Source: Terfezia claveryi (lineage: Eukaryota; Ascomycota; Pezizomycetes; Pezizales; Pezizaceae). Taken from it: a stretch of DNA of 64,000 nt. The translations under genes and the position numbers were made by a program. Shown here piece after piece: positions 52,422-61,989 of the stretch (the first letter of the stretch is position 1; every line of letters begins with the position of its first letter). The notes beneath the pieces are model-generated. The model had not been told where the DNA came from. It searched no databases and saw only the letters and a list, made by a program, of their open reading frames with translations. The stretch lies in assembly GCA_015179025.1 (NCBI GenBank), contig WHUX01000121.1:62001-126000 (forward strand), in the 5' to 3' direction.

Positions 52422-52924
52422 TGTCACAACCGTGTTCCTAGTCTTGATTTGACACTCGAACAGGCTTGTTCGGGTGTCGTGCTATTTTGACACTCGAACA
52501 GGCTTGTTCGGGTGTCGTTGATGGGTTATTATTACCTTGCTTGGCTTCCGAGATAAGGGATCTTGGGAAACTTATTCCTTCCGTTGCCTTGGCCTGGAAT
52601 TATGTATATATAGCCCCTGTCCCTTGTACTATCGTTGGATCCCTATCCAACGTCTTGTATATCTAATACAGGACCTTGTCTCTCCGCGAAGGTGTACCTC
52701 TCTTGTACACCCCCTCGTCTTGCCTTGTCCCGTGAATAACTCTACAGCACAGCTGCCCACCTCCGACACACGCGGCAACTGCCTCCACGTGTCTCGTGCT
52801 TCTTGCCCTTGCCCCTAGCCTTTCCCCTGATCACACACGTAGGAACCCTACGTGTGTGTTACCTCATCCCTGTCCTCGCCCCGGCGTACCTCTTAGTCGC
52901 CCTGTCCCCGAAGCCCTCATTACA
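52422..52924 (+). repeat. GypD 3' LTR (503 bp)
   Basis: It pairs with 46779-47281 at equal length. Its inverted repeat reads CACACGTAGG-AAC-CCTACGTGTG, a one-base change that lengthens the pairing of the two arms. Upstream of it (52310-52330) ACCTGCGACGCAGGTGAT resembles the palindrome found in the GypB LTRs. Confidence 0.92.
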
Positions 52925-52929
52925 GATGG

Positions 52930-55900
52930 GACATGATACTAGTAGAACTTGCTCTCAGTAAAGTATGAGAAATAATTCCTACCCATCAAGAACCAATTAC
53001 TATCCAACTGGAAAATATTCCATGATTCCAGCTAAGTATATAGAAGAGATCTAGAACTACGGTGAATAGTATAAGATCAGTATATATATAGGTCAGCTAT
53101 GAATTAGTTATAGATTATAGTAAACTAGATAATTGGGAAAATATTAGTGATATAGAAGATACTGATTCAGAAAGAGAACTCGTGACAGCTATTTCTACAG
53201 TACAGAAACAATTCAACCCTGTAATAGAGTTTCTCTTATTATATCCCCAGACAATTTTGTAGGAATTACTGCTACTAAGAAAGATTAATCACATTATCAA
53301 ACCAAAAGTAGAAGTTACTTAGATACCAAAATGGCAACCTTCAGGACATTGATTTAGACAATAAATCTATAACAAATTAGTCGAAGAAGAAGCATCAGGT
53401 CACATATATAGAGTAGAAAATGATACAAATACTGTAGTCATGTTCACTATCCCTAAATGAGATAAACTAGAAGAAGCCAAACACATTAATGTCTGTCAAG
53501 ACTACAATTTAGCTATCAAATTGGACCACACTCCACTGCCAGATATTAATAAAGCAATTGAACTAGTAGCAGAGAATCTCATTTAGACTAAGCTTGATTT
53601 AGCCGATGGATTTTTTAATATTAGGAATAATAAAGAATTTGAGCAATACTCTACCTTTTTATATCATATGAGATATTTTAGAAGTAGAGTCATGCAATAA
53701 AGAGATTGTAACACACCAGCTACTATAGTTCGCATTATGTATGAAATTTTTAAGGACATGGTCTATAAAAATTTAATTATCTATATTGATGATATTATTA
53801 TATTCTCTAAAACATATGAAAAAGATGTAGAATTACTGAAGAAAGTACTTCAACGTCTATAGAACAAGAAATTCTATCTCAAAGAAAGCAAATGCCAGTT
53901 CTTTACTCCAAGATTGGAAATATTAGGACATGTTTTGATATCAGATGGATTACATGTAGACTCAAAGAAGAGGACTACTATATTAATATTTCCAACTCCT
54001 ACAAAAAAAAAGGATCTTAGAGGATTCCTTAAAATTATTAATTATCTCAGCAGATTTATTCCTGACTTGGCATTATATGCAAGCACCCTATTAGAACTAT
54101 AAGGAGAAACAAAGAAATAAGAATGGATAGATACTCATAATACAGCGTTTGAAAAATTTAAGAAACTCATAAATTCCCCATATGTTTTAAAACTCTGGAA
54201 TAATGAATCTACTGAACCCAAATATTTAGTCTGTGATGCTAGTGATGTAGGACTAGGATTATAGATAGGTCAAGGACCATTGACGTATATCAAACTATCA
54301 TGCTTCTACTCTACAAAATTTAATCCAGTATAATTCAATTATCTTACTTTTCAAAAGGAATTATTAGCAATTATAGACTCATTAAAATTTTTTGAAGCAC
54401 AATTAAGAGGTCACAAGTTTACTATCCTTACTAACCACAAACTATTAGTAACCTTTTATACTTAAATGCCTACAAGCCAGAAATTGAGGCGATGGCAAAA
54501 TTATCTAATGGAATTTAATATAGACATTTAGCATACTACAAGAAAGGAAAATTTGATAGCAGACACTCTATCAAAAAAGCATAAGTACTTGTATACTCCC
54601 ACTACTGAGGACAATTATATTTTCAATAGCATCGATCCTCCTAACCATACCTACAACTGCAACATCTCTACTAACACTTTAAGAACTTTCTACTCACCAC
54701 AAACCTCTACTTAAAATGATATAGTTTCTCACGGAGCTATCAATTTCAAGCATGTCGAATGCAACTTCAACAAACATTATAGAAGAGCCAAAGAACTTGG
54801 ACACTATATCTTCTGTCTATACTTTGAGGGCAACCAGGATGAACAAAGTGAATATGATATGATGAAGGAAGAAGAGTCCTCAGATGATGAGACTCTATTC
54901 ACCATACTAGAAGAAGTTTACAGTGGGTATGATCATGTACCTAATATAAATAAGAACAAAACTTTAACAGTTTTTGGACTAAGATATAGGCCTCTCTCTT
55001 CTGAAAATGCTTAACAAAATACTCTCGCTCCCAAAGAAGCAAAGGAAATTGCCATAAACCTAGCTTATAGCAATTGGCAACAACATAAAAGGATGCATTG
55101 GTCCTTTTGTCATGACTTCTACTGTCCCACTCATGGCAGTTCTCACACTATGAACAACTATATGTTTACCATTGAAACAAGTACAATTTGCAACCACCAC
55201 GGACATGGCAGTCTGAACTATGACTTGTCAGCCTTAGTTATTAAGAAGGAGAAGAAATTCCTTACATCTCGTATTATGCATCTTGTATCCACAAATAACT
55301 CTTGAGAGAAACTAGTACTAGTATAATAAATACTAGCATATCCACCTCTACAAGCTCTCAGCCATGAAGAAGCTATCTATGAAATCAAAGAATGGGTAAA
55401 GAGATAGAACACTGACAAGCTGACACATCCCTCTCTCTAATCTAGCATTCAGTTCAGTAACCCTACCGAACAAATGAGCACCCAACAAATGGAACAAAAG
55501 ATCAAGAATACTCCTGTTACCCCTCAACAACTATAGAATGTACTTTAACAACTAGCTACAAGCCAATATTACTGCCATTATCACTCTTTCTAAAAAGCGA
55601 GTAGCTATTAATGAAGATCTAGAACCCTCTTTTCTTTAAGATACTAAGACCTCCAGACAGCGTTGTAATTTCTGTAAGTTTTCAGGACATAATACTTCTA
55701 CATGCAAGGAGAAGAAACTCACTATCAATGACTTCAACCAAAGGATTAAACTGACCCTCAACAAGCTTATCGAGGAGAAACATATCAGTGATAGATAGGA
55801 AGATAACAAGAACTACTTTATTACACATTGGCTTGACCAAGGTATAGGTATGAAAGCCGCGTATTAATCGTGTATGAGAGTATGTCTTATCTGGAAGAAC

Positions 55901-57330
55901 TACTATAATACCTTTGGGAACTATAAGGATCATAGGAGAAAAGACGAATTTTTGTATATCAAGAACTGACAAGGACTATGAAGATTACTCTTGCCCTCTA
56001 CCTTTAATATTGAAGGTAAAAACTATCTCGAATTAGTTATTAAAGATGCACATGAAGCAACCACTTATAGTGGCATTGAAAAAATGATAAAATATTTTAC
56101 TGACTAATATGATTACCAGTCATTTGCAGAACCAACTAAGTACTATATCAGAAGTTGTGATACTTGTCAATGGACAAAGTATTCCAATAAGGCACCACTT
56201 AGACTCGTAAACCCATTACATATACCAAGCAGGCTATGGACTGACATATCAATAGATTTTCTTAAGTTAGCACATGTGTTTACTAAGTGTTCAATTTTTT
56301 ACCCAAATATTCCTATTGAAGAAGATTATATAGTGTGTATTTCATGACTTTGGACGATTGTCGATAGACAATCAGGATTCAAGTTTCTTATTCCTATATT
56401 AGATAATTTCATAGTAGAAGAATGTACTGCTACTTTTGATACTCATATAGTCCTAACTATGAGATACCCTTTCTCTATTGTTTTTGACCTCGACACTCTT
56501 TTTATATCAATACACTTTTAAGATTAGGCTAGAAATAAAGAAATCAAGTTAGAACCGTCTACCGCATATCATCCACATGCAGATGGACAATTAGAAATTA
56601 TGAACAAAGAAATTCTACAAGTAGCAAGAGCCTATAAAATCAAAGGATTTAATTGGCTACAGAAACTACCAGAGATACAATTGAAACTTAATTCTAGGTA
56701 TAATGCGGCTAGACAGAATAGCCCCTTTTCTACACTATTTAGATTTAATGTATATCTTGGTATATTGATACTTCCATACCCTATTGATGTATATATACTA
56801 GTAAATGAATATTATGAGGTAAGGTCTAAAAACCTATATAATACCAAGAAGACTCAAGTATCTCAAGCGAACAAATGACTACCCAATACAGCCAAATTTT
56901 CAGGCGGACAATATGTTATGCTTTCCTCAGAAAATATCAATCTATCGAATATCTCACTAAAGCTCAAACTAAAATGGCTAGGCCTATTTCCTATTGTTTC
57001 TAGTAAATGGAAATACAATAACTATAGCCTAAACCTATCTAGTCAACCTGACCTCTACCTCATATATAATACTTTTTATATTAGCAAACTCAAATTTTAT
57101 TATAAAAACAATCCTACCTAGTTCCCTCATAGAAAATCTCAAGAACCAGGACCAATTCAAGATGATCATTATAAAGTTGAAAAGGTATTAGAATTCAGAA
57201 CAGCTCCTCGAACTGGAGAAAGACAATATAAGGTCAGATGGCTAGGATACTCTCCTAAATATGATTCCTGAGTAAACACCAAGGATATAACTATCAAAAT
57301 TATTTAAGACTTCTAGATAACTAGAAGTAT
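52930..57330 (+). pseudogene. GypE pol: RT, RNase H, accessory zinc domain, integrase, chromodomain
   Basis: RT shows DYNLAIKLDHTPLPDI, TKLDLADGFFNIR and YIDDIIIFSKTYEKD (near 53785). RNase H shows VCDASDVGLGL and ILTNHKLL. Between RNase H and integrase lies an extra region with WSFCHDFYCPTHGSSH (near 55095) and a second knuckle CNFCKFSGHNTSTC (near 55660). Integrase shows DAHEATTYSGIEKM, CDTCQWTKYS, SIDFLKLAH and AYHPHADGQLEIMNKE (near 56565). A chromodomain closes pol (YKVEKVLEFRTAPRTGERQY, near 57172). Dozens of stops occur throughout. Confidence 0.78.
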
Positions 57331-57989
57331 AGAAGATATATTCAAGAGATGTTGAAGAACTAGAGAAAAATAAAGACTATAAACTAGAGATGAGACCTGA
57401 GCCCTCATCCAACAAGAATGAGATAGAATCATGAGTTAAGGAAACACTAAGAATATTCATATTAATGCTAATATATTAACAATGCATCAAATCTTAGGAT
57501 GTATGGAAACCAATATGGTAGACATCAGCAAGAAAAAAGTGGCATCTAGATGCATGGCCCAGCATCTAGATATGAGAGCTCGTGTGAGTGCGTCCTATGC
57601 ATCCTACACATCTAGAAGCCTAGCTGTGTTACAATACAATCAGGACGCCAGCAGTCCACCCACTGCCTCACAATACAATCCGGACACCAGTAGTGCTTCT
57701 GCTGCCTCACAACACAATCCGGACACTAGCAGCGCACCCGCTGCCTCATATGACAAACCTGACGCTATTTGTAATTTTAGTGCTAGCTAGTATAAATTAC
57801 TTGCACATAATTTAATGAGTGTACTAACTCTGTAACTTCCTAGATGTTCATATGTATACATCGTCAAACTCTTGGACTGTAGAATACTCCATATATATTC
57901 TATTCAAATTCTTTTATTAATCTGCTAGCTATATGTTTATTTATTCTTCTGCTAGCTATATGTAATTTAGTGACTATCAAGAATATTAT
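57331..57989 (+). other. AT-rich stretch with a short repeat-bearing open frame
   Basis: A 102-codon frame at 57482-57790 starts MHQILGCMETNMVDISKKK and ends in four 13-residue repeats of the form QYNPDTSSAPAAS. I do not recognise it. The start of the frame shares a CATCAGCAA(G/A)AAAAAA segment with 6757-6775. It may be a fragment of an unclassified repeat. Confidence 0.4.
57634..57765 (+). repeat. 39-bp tandem repeat (about four units)
   Basis: Units of ACAATACAATCCGGACACCA followed by GTAGTGC... recur with a 39-base period and stay in frame within the 57482-57790 open frame. Confidence 0.7.
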
Positions 57990-60900
57990 TCTACATATGT
58001 AGATCAATACAGTTGTTAATAATATAAAGCTCCCCATCATAGATTGGGACTAGGTGAGCCATGCCTTCTATGTCCGCAATTCTTATCACATGATTCTTCA
58101 ATGGCAATCCGATGTACACTATACCCTCTGAGCCATTGGGCATTGATGATCCCATTATTGTCCTTAGTGAAACATGAGCAAGGCGGTACATATCTTTGGC
58201 TACCATATCTTGCAGTTTGAACAAAACATTTAGTTTGACAGGAACTCTGCTATCAAGTCCACCTGGGACCTTCTCCTGTACTAACATGTGACATCGGACA
58301 AACACGCAGTCATGCCTTTCATTTTAGTTGCAGAATAACTTACCTCTGTGCATTATACTTGGTATAGCATATGTCCATCACCATTGAATATTGGAACTGC
58401 AACTTGGAGAGTATAAAATAACTCTATCGGGGCATCCTGTAGATGTGTGATGTCAGTTTCAGGGTTGAAGGACTGGGCGTAATAATTACGTATAACATAG
58501 GTCATTGTTAGTGCTCTGACATCTAGTAGCTGGTGGAGTTTCTCTAATGTTTCCAGATTATATATATCTATTGTAGTTAGCGGTCCTTGCAACTTACATC
58601 TGGTCAGCTTAGGAGCAGTATTACTAGAGTGATGTAAACCCTTATACATCGGATGAATAATGCTCCTTATTTCATCAGACATGTAAGGAAGATCAGAGAT
58701 CTATTGTTCAAGATTTCTTTCCCACATACCAAAATAGTGTGCCCATGTGTAAGACTAAATGATTTGTGACAATGCATTAATGTGGTTACTATGATGGTAT
58801 GCATCTTTAAGAGGCTTATGTGAAGCCTCATAGATCTTTATTGAATATTGTGGGAGAGATCTGTATTTGGCTATTTGTTGCATAAAATACAATATTAAAT
58901 TCATCTTTAGAAAGTTGTAGTGTACACCACTAGTAAAGGTCTTGTTCACCAATTCCTCAGTCTCTAGTTGCAACTCCTGCTGGAGCTTGCATCGTTTAAA
59001 GGGTGTAGTGGGATGTAATTCATCTAATGCCAGTAGGCGGTGATGTTCTGTATAGAGGTCTTTTGATACTACCTTTGCTCCAGCCTTAGTGGACTTTGTT
59101 GCACCAAAATAGAGGAATACCTCTTTGTGCTTATAAAAGTCCTCAAGGTAATCCCTCATTGATTAGATTGTTCTCGAAGTATGTACCTTATATTGTATAA
59201 TAAGAATGAAGACTATTAAATACCAAACACAGAGTATTGCCTTGTGGCAAGATACTCTATGTCGGGTTTTAATTGCAGGGACATCTGATCTCCTAATAAG
59301 TGCAGCTGTAAATACTACCCGAAGTACCTATAATAGATTGCGCATTTCCTTACCTTACTATTGGGTGATGGAGCGGTACATCTTGTTTGGCCTAGTAAAC
59401 TTTGGAAAGGGTGGTAATCGAGACTATATGTGATTGAACACCATAAGATGTCCAATGTAATCCAGGAATTCCTGGATCCACTTCATTAGGTGGATAAGCA
59501 TTCTCAAGAGAAGTGTATGCAGGGTATCCCTATAAAAAAGAGTATAAGGTTCAAGGTTGGGGAGATGCTAAAGGGCATTGTTGATCCTCTTAATACCGTC
59601 GGATTCAAGAATATGCAGGTTGGATTTGTAGTATGCAGTGGCATATTGGAAGTGTTACTGTATATAGTATGATATATCCAGAAGATCCCCAAATTTGTTG
59701 GGAGAGGCAATGTAGACCAGGCATCTGTTAGAAAGAATGCTATGGATCATGACATTCTCCATGTGATCTGCCAACTAGACAGATAGCTTAGGTATGCAGT
59801 TGTATACCTTTTCATCACAACATACCATCTCAATCTCTTGCTGAATTCTTGCATTGCCCAGAGAACTGAGTATAGAACTTAGGATCCCATGCATAACCTG
59901 GAGGGCATCCAATTCCTAAGCCTCGACAGGGTGCCCGAGAATTCTATTAAGGCATTTCGGGGGGATTGGAAGTAGAGCAATAGGAATCCACACATTTATG
60001 GTTAGTTTATTGTGAATAGTGGATTTAATATTCCCAATATTTATATACAGCACCCATAACTTCTTGTCCCTAGAGAAGTTGGTGAGATGGGTTTGATCTA
60101 ACGCCAAAAGGACCGGGACCAGCGTAAAGTCGACAGGAACTTGCTTTTGGAAGACGTAAGCAAGTAGCCATAGTAGGGTAATTTAATTAGGGTGTATACC
60201 TGTTGATCCCACTACCATGATCCTGTATTCAGCTCGGAATATATTCTCTTATTATCTGAGTTGAACAACTTTACCAGTTCCCAGAGCATATGTTTCATAA
60301 AGGCTCACTGCTGCAATAGATATTTGATACAATCTATTATATTAATTATATTATAATAGTAGAAATTGGCCTTGAGATGCTCAGCATATTGAACTGATTC
60401 TGTTGCCCACCCAAGATCAGTAACCATTTTGTTAGTTTGTCTGGTGAATGTGTGCCCCGATTTAAAGGAGACACCAGACATCAGAGGGTCAGTGGGTGAC
60501 TCTGGCAAGATGTTCTCCTAAAAAAAATTATCAATCTTAGTTAGAGGCACCTTGCTGAAAGTAAAAAACCAGGCCAGCTTGAAATTATGGGTATTAATAG
60601 AAGAGATGAAGATGATTCTATTCTAGTGATTATTGCACTGAGAATGGAAAATCTTAGAGTGGTTGGCCTGCTTAATATCCAGCTAGTAACTGCCGAATCT
60701 GGTCAGTTTTATATGCTTTGGTGTTGGAGGGGAATTGGTGGATTCCTGAAATGGTTCTGGGTTTGAGTCATTTGTCGAATCATCAATATTATCATGTTAC
60801 ATAGGCTGGAAATCTCCATAGAGTTATTGTATTCAGCTGAGGTCATCCCTATCAATATCTTGACCAAAGTCATCCTCATCATCATTATTATCTGAAATCT

Positions 60901-61200
60901 TTCTACCAGAACCTTCACCATCTAGTGTCAGCATGATCAATACTTGAAATGCCTTGAGGAGAAGCTTCACCTTCATATATCAATATGGGGCCTAATTGTT
61001 CTATGTAGGCTTCTGTATGCTGCGGAACATCATTTTGCCAACGGGCATAAGGGGTGAATGTTTTCTGTTTGTCTGGATGTTTGTTCTTAATATGATTTGT
61101 ATATGCTCTCCAACAAGCATACATACTATTGTACTAGGGACAATGGGTTTTGTTGCTGTTTATTTTGGAAGTTGGGTATCTGTGGGGTGGTTTCACAATT
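57990..61200 (-). pseudogene. Plavaka-type (CACTA-like) transposase, decayed
   Basis: Read from 61200 leftwards, the pieces follow the order of fungal Plavaka transposases. They begin with an N-terminal segment (YARWQNDVPQHTEAYIEQLG) and continue with the diagnostic ALDQTHLTNFSRDKKLW plus LYINIGNIKSTIHNK and IALLPIPP (60107-59940). After a long middle part comes MRDYLEDFYKHKEVFLYFGA and, at the C-terminus, VIRIADIEGMAHLVPIYDG with NNCIDLHM. Frameshifts and stops separate the pieces. No terminal inverted repeats were located. The enzyme is thought to mobilise CACTA-like elements. Confidence 0.75.
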
Positions 61201-61375
61201 AGTGAGTGGGTAAAAAGTGAAGTTTGAAGTAATTTTGTGAAGTGATGTAGTTTAAGTATTCTGCTAAGCTCGTCGGGAGTTTGCCTAGTGTAGTTGGATG
61301 ACTGTCTAATTATAAGTTCCTTGGTGAACCAATAAAAATTAAAAAGTAAAAAATTGAAGAAGAATCAATCTATGT
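61201..61375. other. Short AT-rich flank, nothing recognised
   Basis: This is low-complexity sequence between the Plavaka remnant and the LTR that begins at 61376. No coding motif is seen. Confidence 0.35.
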
Positions 61376-61821
61376 TATGACGATGGCTCTAATGACAAAG
61401 CAACTAAGGGGTATGCTGGAGCAGGGGCAAGAGGTAAAAGAGGCAGAGGGCAAGGGGCACGAGACATGTGGAGGCAGTTGCTGTGTGTGTCAGAGGGAGG
61501 CAGCTGTGCTGTAAAGCTATTCACGAGACAAGGGGGTGCACAAGGGAGGTGCACGAGTGCTAGGAGAGGCAGAGTCCTGTATTGGGTATACAAGATGTTG
61601 GATGGAAATTCAACGAGAGGGCGGAGAAACAAAAATATATATACATGCTTCTAGGCTAAGGCCATGGAAGAGATAAGCTTTCCGAGATTCCTATCTCGGA
61701 AGCTAAGATAATAGTTACCTATCAATGACACCCAAACAAGCCTATTCGAGTGTCAAAACAGTATGATACCTAAACAAGTCTGTTCAAGTATCAAATCAAG
61801 ACAAAGAACATAGTTGGGACA
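61376..61821 (-). repeat. GypF 3' LTR (446 bp)
   Basis: It begins TATGACGATGGCTC, a degraded TGTAACGACGGC, and ends AGTTGGGACA. It contains TATATATA near 61638, GATGTTGGATGGAA near 61590 and paired TTTGACACTCGAA-type blocks near 61760. The CACACGTAG inverted repeat present in sister LTRs is missing. Confidence 0.8.
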
Positions 61822-61989
61822 CTATCCCCCCTTTAGGCTAGAGCCTAGCAATAGAGGCCTGAGCACAGCAACCGGCAAAATTAACACAAGAAACAATAAC
61901 AAGTACAAGTAATAAAGACCTCTCACCTGCATCACAAGTGATAACAGAGACAACAATAACAACAACAAGGACAAAAACTCCAACTCAGA

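Larger units (their letters stand above)
46779..52924 (+). mobile_element. GypD: Ty3/gypsy chromovirus nested in GypE
   Basis: The LTRs are 46779-47281 and 52422-52924, both 503 bp. The flanks are GATAG (46774-46778) and GATGG (52925-52929). One G-to-A change explains the mismatch, and the GypE frame needs GATGG. The total is 6146 bp. It is related to GypB. The polypurine tract (AAAGGGGGAATAG) ends at 52421. Confidence 0.92.
44590..57330 (+). mobile_element. GypE: old AT-rich Ty3/gypsy chromovirus, host of GypD
   Basis: Gag-like frames (44640-46420), protease (46422-46778 plus 52930-53030), RT, RNase H, an accessory zinc domain, integrase and a C-terminal chromodomain follow in order on the plus strand. 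GypD splits it in the protease. Stops occur every few dozen codons. I could not define LTRs, so both ends are approximate. Confidence 0.8.

Noticed and set aside
44640..57330. Stop-codon reassignment in GypE because so many TAGs sit in otherwise conserved frames
   Set aside because: TAA and TGA also occur, frameshifts are present, and C-to-T decay explains the TAGs. The neighbouring LINE and GypC use TAG as ordinary stops.
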